Assembly: GCA_014529385.2 (NCBI GenBank)
Contig: CM043943.1
Location: 105,808,355 to 105,870,354, forward strand
Length of the DNA stretch: 62,000 nt
Source of the DNA: Adiantum capillus-veneris
Lineage: Eukaryota > Streptophyta > Polypodiopsida > Polypodiales > Pteridaceae
Direction: 5' to 3'
Position 1 is the first letter of the stretch. Every line of letters begins with the position of its first letter. Of the stretch, positions 1 to 11,770 are shown in pieces. Position numbers and translations under genes: made by a program. The notes below the pieces were generated by a model. That model was not told the DNA's origin. It was given only the letters and a program-made list of their open reading frames with translations, and searched no databases.

Positions 1-1137
1 CCTATGTACTTTGATGAATCCATTAGCCCAAAGCTTTGCAAAAAACACTCAATCCACAAACAAGTATTAGGTTGCTGTACTTTGATGAATCCATAGATAG
101 AAGTAAGCTCAAAAGCTTTACGAAAAGACTCAAACTTGTGATGAGACAATGCCTTTGCGAAAAGATTATGAAATTCTCGTATGTTGGTGCATATGCCAAG
201 CTCATCTCTCTTGTTGAGTCAATGAAATGCTAAAAACGCATGTCAATAGCCTTAGAGTGACCATGGATGCTAATTTCCTTGCACTACTAGTGCCATCTAG
301 CAACTATCAATGAAGATATCAATATAAGCTATGCCCAAATCAACAATTAGACGTCTAAGCCAAACACACTCAATTGTAGCTTTGAAACCCAATTAGTACC
401 AAGTATATACGATGTTGAGTATATACTAATTGCTTGCTTCATTTACAAAAGTAATAATTATGGAATGATCATAAAAAACCTACCCGGTTGCAACAGGACA
501 TAGTGTTTTTTAAAGCTGCACAATTTGAGTGCACCTCTTAAAAGCACTCATGCAATATCTTGTGCTGCATGCATTTAATGCATTCTAGATATATATTTTT
601 GCAATAGAATCTATGCTTCGTATTTTTATAAAAGGCAAAGAGTATATATATAAGAAGTATGGTGAAGATTTACGTATAAATTACAAAATTTGGTGGTAGG
701 TGGCAATAAGTATTTTCATAAGAAGTTTGGTGGCAATTTGTGCTTGAATTGAAAGTTTGGTGAATATTTTCATAAATAAATTACTTGTGAGTTTTCATTA
801 GTGAGAAGTGTTTTCCCAATGTGAGTTGTTTGTGAAAATGTGGCTACGACTATAAATATGCAGTTTCATGACAATCAATTCATAAATGCCCTCAATAGGT
901 AGAAATCTACATAGCATTTTCGGTGCCAGACAAACTACTCAGCCGCCTTTCTTGGGCCTAAGATATTTCAGTAGTGAAACCTCGGATTTTATTTTGTCTT
1001 TAGGCGATGAAGTGGAAAATAATTCTCATGTATCCATTGTCACTAAGTACTCTCAAAAATAGAGGTGGAAAGTGATGGAAGTTTTCGACACCAATTCAAT
1101 TCTCAATCCACCTCCATTTGTGGGTGTTGGGGGGTGT

Positions 1138-1181
<44 letters not shown>

Positions 1182-1886
1182 AAAACCTCCATTGGCAAAA
1201 AAAATAAAATCCCTCATATCATCAAAGACCAATTTTTTAAAAGGTTCATGAGTTGATTTAATGGATTGAAATCAAAGATCCGTTGTTTATTGTTACTAAC
1301 ACCATGCCAATACCAAGAGGTAAGAAAGATTCAGACACCAAGTACCCTCATGTAGGGAGGGGGTACAAAAACCAAGATTAGAAAATAGAGGCAATGGTCC
1401 TCTCATTAGCTCTACCAAAAGAAGGATGCATTCTAAGAAAATCATGTAACTAGGATGATTGAGCACCCACACACTATAGAGAGTTTTGTAGAGAGTGATA
1501 GCCCTTGTCCAATGTGTCAATATTTTTCCATGAGTGAGTGAGTGGAAAAATGTCGAATCCACACACATGCCACACAACATGCCTCATGTCGAGCATACCA
1601 AATAATCTATAGTATTGTTACGCACATGTGAAAACTTCAAAAATGTATATACAACATATCGGATGGACATAGAATACAAAAGACTAGTGCATGTCAAAGA
1701 AAGGATGTACATATGTTATATCACACTCCATATTGCTTCTCCCTCTGTGCGTGTGTGCGCGTGCGCGCATGTGTGTGTGTGTATAGAGATAAACAACATG
1801 TTTTGATCAGATGTGTATTCCATATTTTGTTTCCACTTGCTACTTTTAATAGTGTATGGCACTCATGATGTGAGATTTAATATTCA
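1..1886. other. AT-rich intergenic DNA
   Basis: No gene is recognised. An imperfect direct repeat begins near positions 5 and 78; both copies start with TGTACTTTGATGAATCCAT and carry an AGCTTT-containing segment further on. A (GA)n tract covers about 1139-1178 and a short GT/GC-alternating tract lies near 1745-1785. The small open frames here have no recognisable domain. Confidence 0.6.
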
Positions 1887-1997
1887 ATGAATGAAATGAA
1901 ACACTTCTTGGTAGTGCATGGTTGTTTTGTACCTAAGCTGTTTGGTAGAAATCTTTTCTTGCATTGTCAACGGTCATGGGCTCAAAAAGGTGCTCAA

Positions 1998-3576
1998 AAA
2001 ATGTTCAGGGCTAGGATCTTCCAATGGCAGGGTCACCATACCTCCCTTCCCTCGAGGGTCTTTGTGCTCAACCACTACATCTTGCCCTCACTAATCTATT
2101 TCTTGTCTTGTTGGCAGCCAACGCAATATCAGCTAAACAAGGTCTACTCCCTTGCTAGATCATTTCTTTGGGGAGGAGATCCCGACCATCCTAAAATTTC
2201 CAAGGTAGCCTGGTCCACATGCTGCCTTCCCAAGAGCAAAGGAGGACTGGGACTTCTCAACCTAGACAAAATGGCCACTAAAATGGCTGGGAAGTGGATT
2301 CTAAGATCTGTCAACTCTCAAGATTACTGGGCTCTCCTCATCAAAAGGCATACACTCAAGTTCAAGCTTAACGAATACAAAGCCTGGGGCAACTTCTCTC
2401 TGAGGGACGTTCTTCTCTCACCCAAGTCTTTCAAGCCTGCTGGTTCTAACATTGTTTGTAGGTTCTGGAAAGCATGGCAAATCATTAAAAGCGCTTGGAG
2501 GCCAACAACGGAATTCTTCAACAATTTCTACTGTTTCCTAGAAGACTCACCTTGGGTTGGAATGTTTGCAGACAACCAGAGGCTTCCTATTACTAGGAGA
2601 GCACATAAGTGCTTTAAAGCAGGCATTAGAAGATGGGTAGACTTTTTCCAGGGACACTCTCTCAAGAGTTCAAATCTGCTTCAAAGAGAATTCACTATCA
2701 GTAAGGTTGAAGCTAACTGGTGCTTGGAAAGGGTCCATCTTATCCTTTCCAAATTGGTTCTTTTTCCAAAAGCAAACCCAGAAAGCAACCAGGCAACCAA
2801 ATTGACTCATGAGATTTACCATCAGTTCAAAGACACAGGTGGTGTGGAGGAGAATCTCAAGAAGAAATTAAACAGAAAATGGAAAGTACAATGGAGTGCA
2901 AAGCAATGGACGTACAGGTTCAAATGTCTGTGGGCATACCCAACTGAAATGAAGCACAGTTCACTAATGTGGCTTATCCTCCATCAAGGAATCTGGACTG
3001 GAGAAAAAGCCTACAGGGCAGGAGTGAGCAATGGTATATGTTCCAGGTGTAAAACTCATACTGAGGATGTCCCACATCTCTTCTTTTACTGCAGGCACAA
3101 TGCCAAGATCTTGAGCATCATTCAAAATGCCAGTCTCAAAGTTAGTTTTAAAAAGGTGGAAATGCAAGATCTGCCGTTAGGAAATTGTAAGGGTTTGGAT
3201 GTTCCCTTGTGGAATATCTGGAGAGGCCTTGTTCTGTGGTACATCTGGCTTCAAAGGAATGCTGCTGTATTTTCTTCTGAACTCTCCTCCTCTCAATTCT
3301 GTCTCAAGTTTGTATTGTATAAAACGGTTGTATCCCTTTGTAATCAAGTCAAGGATGCCCAAGCCACCCCACCCCTTCCCCCTCTCGAGCTACAAAAATC
3401 CTTGAGATGGCAGGTAAGGAAGTCCAAAATGTCTCAAGTCTACTCTGCCATAAGATTTCGGATGAGGGATTCTCTCCTCCTTTAGCTATTCCTTGGTGGG
3501 GTTTCCCTCCCCCTATCTGAGGGATCATTGTACTCTTTTCTGTTTTAGTTAATCTTATTTACACTTTTCTATAAAA
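1998..3576 (+). mobile_element. 5'-truncated LINE (non-LTR retrotransposon)
   Basis: The insert is bounded by a perfect 14-bp direct repeat, AAAAAGGTGCTCAA, at 1984-1997 and 3577-3590, which I read as the target-site duplication. The element ends in an A-run after a short 3' UTR (3486-3572), as expected of target-primed reverse transcription. The A-run makes the 3' limit ambiguous by a few bases. Only the 3' part of ORF2 is present, so this is a dead-on-arrival copy. Its ORF is still open over about 1.5 kb, which suggests a fairly recent insertion. Confidence 0.85.
2001..3485 (+). pseudogene. LINE ORF2 C-terminal part with zf-RVT domain
   Basis: The frame is open from an ATG at 1887, but the first 38 codons precede the LINE boundary and are flanking DNA; LINE-derived sequence starts at about the ATG at 2001. 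The protein begins in the region after the reverse-transcriptase core (a Leu/Phe-rich stretch, then a SKGGLGL motif near 2250) that is typical of plant L1-type ORF2 proteins. It ends with a zf-RVT domain: a conserved Trp-rich helix region followed by C-x2-C ... H-x4-C around 3040-3095 (CSRC, then HLFFYC). The endonuclease and the catalytic RT motifs (F/YxDD) are absent because of 5' truncation, so no activity is expected. Family assignment is from the motif order and is firm; the exact clade is not resolved. Confidence 0.85.
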
Positions 3577-3971
3577 AAAAAGGTGCTCAATGGAAATATT
3601 TACAAGTTTTCTATTGTTCCTTGAGCAAGAAGAGAGAGAAATATTACAGACATATAAGGGCAATGATCATACATCGATTCAAAAAAGAGTACTAGTAGAA
3701 GTAATTAAATTGACAAGAGGCTATCTAACCTAATACTCATAGGTTGATGATCCTACCACTCCTTGCATGAAACAGTGGGCAACGAATAAAGGGCACAATC
3801 AAAGATCAATTCTTCTATAGTAGCAAAATTATTGGAGCAAAATTAACAGATAAAATTATAGCCATTAATAAGGACAACAATAAATGGGCCCAAGGAAGTT
3901 CCAACTCAATCATAGGACTAAAGATCTAAGAGACAACACAAACTCTAGTTAAAAGATTATAACCTCCATAA

Positions 3972-4187
3972 CAGTGTTCGGGAAAAATGTGTCTCAGCTT
4001 AATATCGTGCCGTTTTCAATTTCAAAAATGGCGGTTGAGGACAAGGGGAAAAGGAGAAATTTTGCCCCAAAATACAAAAAAATAGTGTAAAAACCCAAAA
4101 AATAACCTAATTTTCTAAATTTTCCTCTTGACAAAAGGAAGGAAAGGAATTTTGTATGTTTGGAATAATGATTTTTCCTGAACACTG
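3972..4187. mobile_element. hAT-like MITE, 216 bp
   Basis: The terminal inverted repeats are CAGTGTTCGGGAAAAAT at the left and the complement of CAGTGTTCAGGAAAAAT at the right (17 bp, one mismatch). They are flanked by a perfect 8-bp direct repeat CTCCATAA at 3964-3971 and 4188-4195. TIRs starting CAG-G and 8-bp target duplications are diagnostic of the hAT superfamily. No coding capacity is seen (the 63-codon minus-strand frame inside it is not a recognisable protein), so it would need a transposase in trans. Confidence 0.85.
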
Positions 4188-4195
4188 CTCCATAA

Positions 4196-6440
4196 CTTGC
4201 AACCTCCTTGCCACATTAAAATAGCCTTGAAATGTAGCTCTTGTTGAGTACTCATGTCCTCATTATGTCTTGAAATGGCTTGTACTATCTCTTTTGTAAT
4301 GCACTTTACCGTTGGCTTTTGTGATACACTGTTCTAGCTTGATGGAAATTTACTGTATTTAAGGTTTTGCAAGTCCATTAAATCCATCAACAAATCATCT
4401 CTATCTCTATGTTGAAAGCTCACGATCTTCATGATTGGACACTATCAAGCCCTACCTTCTTGTGTATTACCATTTACAATGCATGCTTTAAAAGTTGTTT
4501 ATAATTATGTTTATTTGTCACTTCATTTCTCTCTTGTTTTACTATTTCTAGTGCTTTTTTTATGGACATTGTTGTGCATTATTGCAAATATAAGAAACAT
4601 GAGTTATGTCAGATGTTGAGTGATGGAGGAGATGTTGAGTGATTCTCCATCAATTGCTCAACATAATCCAAAGCAACATCATTGCTTTTTGTATATACAA
4701 TCATTTAAATATTATATTTTACAACAGATCTGGATTACATCAACATGTTATTTTTAACCTTGAATAAAGTGAAAGTTATAGAAGATATTCCTTATGTGAT
4801 GCTTAATTTCATGTTTTTATTTCTTTCAATTAAATATGTGAATATTTTTCATTCACCATGGTAATATAATATCTATTATAAGAAGGAGTGTAGTTAATCT
4901 AACTATTCCCAAAAACATTTTCTCGTACACGACTTGCCACTTGTATCATAATTTATCAATGGATATACATGATGAATATGGTGAGTTATATTCTTCAAAT
5001 AATTAGTGACATCTATATTATATACTACTATTACCAATGATTCGCTCAACTTCAATTTCATTGAGCCGAATCTATGTAGATACCGTCATTCGTTGCTTTC
5101 CCCAAACGAAAAACGAAGCTAGCATGATCGTACACCCCCTCCCTCTGCGCCATGCAATGATCTGCTCCTGCTGTCCTGTAACGACCTATGCATACTGAGC
5201 ACCTGCTTGCGCGTCTCTCCTTTATTGTGCACAACCGAGGCTCGCACCCTGCTATAAACTACAGCAACAGCTGCACAACAGCCCGTCCCTCTTTTGTGGA
5301 ATATACTGGCCTTGGGCGTGCGCGTGCGCGTGCACACACACACACACTCGCGCACATACTGCACACTGCCATGTGCCGACCCCCCCTTGCACTGTTGGAC
5401 TCCTTGATCGAATGTGCACGATCTGCTGCGATGTGTCCATCGCTTCTGTTGTCGCCCATGCTCCCCGCCATGTGCCTCCTCCCGTCATCTTGCTTTTTTA
5501 TCCAATCCAAGGGCTTAACTATTGCTCGCACTTCAAAAAAAGAAGAAGAAGAGAGTTTTAATGTCGCACGAAACTATTCCAAGAGACCTTAAATATCTGG
5601 AGATATTACAAGTGGAAAGCAAGAAGATTTTCTTTTTTTTTCGCCTTTCCTTTTATTCTTGAGCCCCAAGCCAAGGGATCTCTCTAGATCCCATCTAATT
5701 CAAACGTTGGTACTACCTAATTAGATATTCTTCTATATTAGTGACATCTTTGCAACCTGCTCGGTCCACGCAACCTCAAACTCAATTAATTTGTTTACCA
5801 GATTTCAAAGAATCTTTTAATTGTAAAGGAAAAGCAGGGGAGCTGTCCCCATCATGGATTCTACGTAACCCTCGGACCTCGCCATCCCTGGCTCGGCCAA
5901 GAGCTCGCCCTCTTTCTCTCTCGGCATGTCATCGCGCTCACTGTTTTGTTGCTTGCTTTGCTGCTTCTCATGGTGCAGGAGCATTCAATCAATGTTGCAC
6001 TTATCATTGAGGGCACAAGGGGGGCACAAGTACTTCATCTCCTTTGCTCTTGGTCCGTGAGCACTCCACTTACAATTATGCACTCACACACCCCTATTGC
6101 AACTACAATAGCTGTGCTTCTCTTTTCGTATTCGCCCTTGGAGAACTCATCTCTCTCTCCTCAATTGCACGTAAGACCTCGTCTATAATTGTTACGATGA
6201 CGTTCTTTGCTCTATTTCTTGTCCACATCAATGCTCCCCTCCCTCTCTTCTGTTTCTGACAAATCATGCCCCTATTACTCAATTCTCTGTGGAATCTCAC
6301 ACATGAGGATGTGTTATGTGTTGTTTGCAACCATGAGGATGTCTTAATCCCATGGCCATCCCTGTTGGCAGAGAGAAAGACTCTACCGGTGCATCTGGGG
6401 TGCTAGACACACAATACCACCACTCTGCCTGCTATCGTGA
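4196..6440. other. Non-coding region
   Basis: This stretch is AT-rich up to about 5100, then more C/T-rich with a GC-alternating tract near 5318-5355 (GCGCGTGCGCGT followed by CACA). Open frames overlap one another in several frames and depend on the simple repeats; I do not accept any as a gene. The segment 5545-5735 belongs to a dispersed repeat family seen again near 7 kb and in the CACTA element. Confidence 0.5.
5545..5735. repeat. Dispersed repeat, copy 1
   Basis: The first part (GAAGAAGAGAGTTTTAATGTC and what follows) matches segments inside the CACTA element near 22405 and 23145. The second part (AAGGGATCTCTCTAGATC and about 50 bp more) matches 7008-7070. It is therefore a composite of two older repeat families. 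Boundaries are approximate and no coding sense was found. Confidence 0.5.
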
Positions 6441-6450
6441 TAACCGCCAC

Positions 6451-6452
<2 letters not shown>

Positions 6453-6494
<42 letters not shown>

Positions 6495-6639
6495 CCTCTA
6501 GACCTTGCCAATTTTACGCTCCCTCTGAGCTCCACTCGAACAAAAACTCTCTTCTCGCTCTTAGATGCATGTCACATTCCTCTCTCTCGCTGCGACTTGC
6601 CTCCCACACATGGCCATCCCCCCCCCCCCCCCCCCCCCC

Positions 6640-6684
<45 letters not shown>

Positions 6685-6750
6685 CTATCTGTCATGCAAC
6701 CACATAGCCAAATAGCGCACAAAATCTCTCTCTCTCTCTCTCTCTCTCAT
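6453..6750. repeat. (GA)n, poly-C and (CT)n simple repeats
   Basis: (GA)n covers about 6453-6491, a run of about 24 C covers 6618-6641, (TC)n covers 6643-6681 and a second (CT)n covers about 6725-6749. Ser-Leu and Arg-Glu repeat frames over these tracts are artefacts of the dinucleotides. Confidence 0.9.
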
Positions 6751-6837
6751 CTGACATGCAAACCTATCGATTTTTTTAATAAATTGTCTCCTCTCTTCAC
6801 ATGCCACCTTTGTTCCTTTTTCTCTTAAAACCAAAAA

Positions 6838-7075
6838 GAATCCAAGGAGAACTTTAATTCCAACTCAAACTCCAATTTCCTTCTCTTTTACTTTGTTCCC
6901 TCTTTCAATTAGTTAAATGAAAAAATGGTTTGACCTTTTAAGTTTAATTTGATATCAAAGGAGAACTTTAATTCCAACTCAAACTCCCTTTTCCTTCTCC
7001 AATGCCTAAAGGATCTCTTTAGATTTCATCTAATGAAGATGTTGGCACTACTTACTTGCTGGCTCTACTTTTGTT
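6838..7075. repeat. Direct repeats around AGGAGAACTTTAATTCC
   Basis: The segment AAGGAGAACTTTAATTCC plus about 30 bp occurs at about 6843-6890 and again at about 6958-7000. It is followed at 7008-7070 by a copy of the dispersed repeat also seen at 5660-5725. The intervening AGTTAAATGAAAA block recurs near 9690. This is an old repeat cluster with no gene. Confidence 0.5.
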
Positions 7076-8860
7076 TTTCATTACATAGAATCTCCTCAAG
7101 ATGCTTTAGCATCTCTAATTAACATGTCCATGCAAGTCACCATTTAAAATCAATTTTAATGAGTAGGATTTGAACACATCACGTATGCCTACACTGGTCC
7201 TTGAGCCCCTTTGAGCCATAAAGAATCCAACCAAAGTCTTACCCGAGATATTTGGGTAGTGTCTAATCCTTCATTAGGAAGAGAATGGGGTCTAGGAGGG
7301 CCTCCGCTCAAATTGGAGATCATATATGGGATTTATGGGAGCCCGAAAATAATAAAATGGTCCACCTTCTTTTTGGGAAAAAAAGTGCATCCTTTGACCA
7401 CTCTTACACATCTCTTACACAACCACCATTCTTGCACATATGGCGTACACCTATTCGTCAAAACGTTAATCACCTCCATAAGCTCATGGCAAATAAAGAG
7501 GCCCTCGTACACCCCATTCTCTCCCTAATGGTGTGAGTTTATACACTGATTTCTTAAGGGAATTACAAGTGTTTTTGCCAAGTGTGAAATCACTCTTCAC
7601 TATTGCGACGCACCTATTCACAAAGCATGGAAAAAGACTTAAAGCTCGGGATGTCGTTCATTGGTGGGAAGCCTTAATACATGCAGTGATTGAAGTGTGC
7701 AAGATAAGAGATTAAAAATCTTTTAGAAGTGTATTTCTTTGATGTAGCACGATTGCTTAACAAGAGGGAGATTCTTTTATAAAAAGAAATTGACGCCGAA
7801 GCAGTGGAAACATTTGTATCCTAAAGCACACAAAAGCGATTTGCATTTGCATCAAGCTTGGGAGGACAAGTCACTTTACCCAAATGAGAGGCGAGCATAG
7901 GAAGAAAGTGTCGCAAGGAGTGTGGAAAGTCAATGATTTCCATCCATACAGGGCACTTATGACGGATCAGGCTTTGATAGTCCTTGGTAAGATCCCATGG
8001 CTATACACTTGTCATTTGAGTACCCAAAAACAAAGGAGATAACTCAAGAAACATATTACGGGCATCAGTGTCTACCAACAAAACTTCATAGAATCCTCTG
8101 GCACCAAAGTAAACGACTTGAAGTGCCTAACGTGTAAGAAGGAAGTCTAGCCATTGACCCACGTCTTGCGCAATAGGCATCTTGCCCAGGAAGAACAAAA
8201 TAACTGCATTTAAAGTATATTGCGCCATTGGTTCCATGAGAGATTAAACATGAATGAGAACTTTAGTAGTGGGTTCGTGCCCCTCCCAAGCATTACATGC
8301 ACCTTCAAAATCCTCTAATAAATAGGCTCGAATTTCACCCATTTTCGAAGACAGGTGCCATCTGTTTCCTACGTTTGTAGGAGATGATAAAAGGCGTATG
8401 GAATCTGACATGCACTAAGAACCTTGCGTTTATATACTCGCTCACTACTATATACAAATTCACCTAAAGAACTTAAACAAATCAAGCTCCGTACACTTGC
8501 CACAATTCTACACTAAAAATCACCCTTCTATACAAATGCTAGCACATTGAAAACAAAGGATGACACCAACTTAAAGGCTTTAGTAGACTAATTTGAAGTC
8601 TTACGGCTGAATTCTAACATACGTATCAAATTGTCTAACAAAGGCACTTCAAAGCGAAGGGAGGGACTCACAGCTAATGCGCAAGCGCACACGCACACGC
8701 ACGCGCTCACACACACACACACCTTTCGAGACTCACACTCGTGCGCAAACTGCAAAAAAAGGCTCATGCAAGCTGCAGAACATGGTTCGCACCGATGAGG
8801 GTTCGTGTGCAGAGTGCAAATAGGGTTTGTGCATATTCGCGCGCAGACTGCAGGTTTTAG
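7076..8860. other. Non-coding region
   Basis: No gene is supported. Overlapping short frames at 7211-7536 and 7533-7715 have no recognisable domain and are not continued on either side. A short (CA)n with CGCACA variants lies at about 8688-8722. Confidence 0.5.
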
Positions 8861-8867
8861 GGTTCGC

Positions 8868-8991
<124 letters not shown>

Positions 8992-9217
8992 ATATTTGCA
9001 ATGGAGGATTGTAACCTGCATGAGGGATTTCTTGTTCATACCCAAAGTCCACATGTTACGACGATCATTCATGGCATGTAGTAGATACCATATTCTAGCA
9101 ATGGAAAATTGCAACCACTAATGACAACAAGCAATTTTGTGTAAGTAATAAACCAAACAACACAAATTTGTGTAAGTAATAATCCAAACAACACATTGCA
9201 CGAGGGATTTACAAACT

Positions 9218-9357
9218 AGTGCGCCAATTTTATACCAGACCTTTGTTATGAGATGTTTTATGTTACATTGAAAAGATAAAAATTTAAGTGCCCCAATTTT
9301 ATACCAGATCTTTGTTATGAGATGTTTTGGGGTTACATTGAGAAGATAAAAATTTAT
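9218..9357. repeat. Tandem duplication of about 70 bp
   Basis: Two head-to-tail copies (9218-9286 and 9287-9357) start AGTGC[GC]CCAATTTTATACC and are almost identical, differing by a few substitutions and a 2-bp length change. A shorter duplication (TTTGTGTAAGTAATAA) lies just upstream at about 9132-9185. A 143-codon minus-strand frame crosses the repeats but has no domain. Confidence 0.75.
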
Positions 9358-9713
9358 AGTGCCTTGTAGAATGTAAGGTGAGCACATAGAGTAACACAAA
9401 GCAACATTCTCATTCTTTTGGTTTTCCCTTGGTTGCTCTATTTTCAATTCTTTATATGGAATCTCCACAAGATACCACATCCACTCTCCATTTTCAAAGG
9501 CTACACAAAACCACGAACTTTCACTATTTGAATTCATCACTTGAATCAACGAAGGTCAAGCTAAACCAATAGGGTACAAGCCTATGGTGGCCTTTGTGGT
9601 TACCTTGAGCATTTTAAAAAAAGAAGGTTGACGTCCTCCCCAGCCGCCCCCTCCCCCCTTTTTCTTTTTCCTTCATCCCTCTCTCAAGTAGTTAAATGAA
9701 AAGGACGTTTTTA

Positions 9714-9790
9714 TCTTTTATATTATATATAATTGAGCTTAAAATTTTTGAGAATGGAAAGATTCCACTTGTCATGCGTTGGAAGCTCTA
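9714..9790. repeat. Helitron-like 5' terminus
   Basis: The segment starting TCTTTTATATTATATATAAT, preceded by A, then ATTGAGCTTAAAATTTTTGA, closely resembles 52974-53040. A 5'-TC start with the rest resembles plant Helitron left ends. No matching 3' hairpin plus CTRR end was found, so this may be a solo or degraded end. Confidence 0.35.
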
Positions 9791-10116
9791 AAGTTTTTAG
9801 TGTTTTGAATCTTTTGCGGTTTAAAAAACAAAAGCCTTACTTTTGCACCTTTCCATTGAAAGGTGAAGCTTTCACCTTGTACATGAAAATCATGCTGCCA
9901 CATCATTCACGTCAACCATCCTTTCTCTCCCATCTTCAATTTGTGAAGTAACAAAACACGTTGCTTGCACAATGTTGAGGAAAACTCAATGTCACAAGCA
10001 TACAAAATTCCCTTTAGGTTATATTTGAATTAGATTTTTAGAAAAATTAATTGGCATTTTTGTAATGTTACTCTATTTTCTTAAATTTTCCAAGAAAATT
10101 TTCTCCTTCTTCTCCA

Positions 10117-10184
10117 GAGAGAGAGAGAGAGAGAGAGAGAATTGTCAAGTATGCGTGTTGCACTGCCTACATGGTTGCACCCTA

Positions 10185-10276
<92 letters not shown>

Positions 10277-10406
10277 AATTCAAACTTGCGCCTCGCTATG
10301 ACATGCATCAGTGTGCGTGACTGTGTGCGTCGGTGTGTATTTATGTGTGTGAGAGAGGAAGAGAGCATGGCTTTATGGCCCCTGTGCATGCGCACATGTG
10401 TATGTG

Positions 10407-10480
<74 letters not shown>

Positions 10481-10578
10481 CACAAACTGATGAGGCATGC
10501 ACCTCACTATGACGTGCGTTAGTGTGTGTGTGAATGAGAGAGAAAGCATTGCTTTATGGCGCCCAATGTATATGCGAA

Positions 10579-10621
<43 letters not shown>

Positions 10622-10667
10622 ATTGATGAGGTCTACGTACCGCCACAACCCGTCAGCGAGTTTTGAA

Positions 10668-10737
<70 letters not shown>

Positions 10738-10772
10738 GGTCACAAATTTGGCAATGGTTGCTCACTTCTGAT

Positions 10773-10855
<83 letters not shown>

Positions 10856-10991
10856 ATTTGCTCGCTTTTGAGTGATAGTGTATGTGTGTGTGAGAGAGAG
10901 AAAGAGAGATAGAGAGAGAGAGCTACAAAAGTTGATGCATCTCCATCCTCTCCTCCAAGGACCTCATCTTCAGGAGCGCAATGGCTATAAT

Positions 10992-11080
<89 letters not shown>
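10117..11080. repeat. Cluster of compound (GT)n(GA)n microsatellites
   Basis: About eight (GT)n(GA)n or (GA)n tracts occur in under 1 kb: near 10117-10140, 10190-10275, 10408-10478, 10577-10621, 10667-10734, 10773-10852, 10888-10922 and 10996-11080. The spacers are partly homologous: the block around CTCACTATGACGTGCGTTAG near 10503 and its relative near 10293 are each followed by a GCTTTATGGC block. This shows higher-order duplication, not independent microsatellite births. No gene is present. Confidence 0.85.
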
Positions 11081-11083
<3 letters not shown>

Positions 11084-11404
11084 AGAGGTTGGTTCCATAA
11101 TCACGATCATCAAAGGCATTGAATCAAATCCAAGGCGAGGGGAGGAGGAAAACAAATCTAAGGTCTGTGCTGAAACGAGCAAAATCGAGGTGAAGGGTGA
11201 GCTAACCCAAGGTGGCGTGTGCGAATCCAAAGTGGCATGAGAAAATCCAAAGTGACAAAGGCAGGAGGTGGAGAAAAATCTCCACGATATTTGAAGCTTT
11301 TACACTAAATTCCTCTAGGATTTGTGGCATTCCCACTGTCAAGTTAGGATTTAGATGTGAATTTTAATATTTTAAGTGGAAATGTGCTAAACTTGGGTTT
11401 TTTT

Positions 11405-11770
11405 CTCACCTCCAATTAAAATTTATAGGTAAATCTCAAAATTAATAGGAAGTTACACTAAACCTACGTTTTCTTGAGTATTCACATACAATACAATGCT
11501 AAATCTCAAACTTTAAAGGTAGGATTACACTAAACCTAAGTTTAACTAACATATTATAGAATTTGCAGCAACATAGAATACAATGCTAAATCTCAAATTT
11601 TATAGGTAGGATTACACCAAACATAAGTTTAAAAACTAACATATGAGGAAATTTAATTTGTGGCAAGATACAGTACAATGCTAAATCTCAAAATTTATAA
11701 GTAGGATCACACTAAACCTAAGTCTAAAAACTGATGTATGAGAAAATTTGCGGCAACTTTACTATGTTTC
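11405..11770. repeat. Tandem repeat, period about 87-95 bp
   Basis: The anchor CAATGCTAAATCTCAAA recurs at 11494, 11581 and 11676, each followed by GGTAGGAT-ACAC-AAAC-TAAGT-like sequence. Partial units lie before 11494. Units are AT-rich and diverged, and I see no coding sense. Confidence 0.75.

Noticed and set aside
5188-5592. 134-codon plus-strand frame
   Set aside because: It crosses a CG/CA-alternating tract, overlaps open frames in other phases and has no domain.
9118-9549. 143-codon minus-strand frame
   Set aside because: It spans two tandem duplications and its internal repetition merely reflects the DNA repeats.
10081-10808. Overlapping frames rich in Ser-Leu, His-Thr, Cys-Val or Arg-Glu on both strands
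   Set aside because: They are translations of GT/GA microsatellites in different frames; the same applies to frames at 8733-9114, 21652-22207, 48437-48979, 53094-53535 and 35545-35965.
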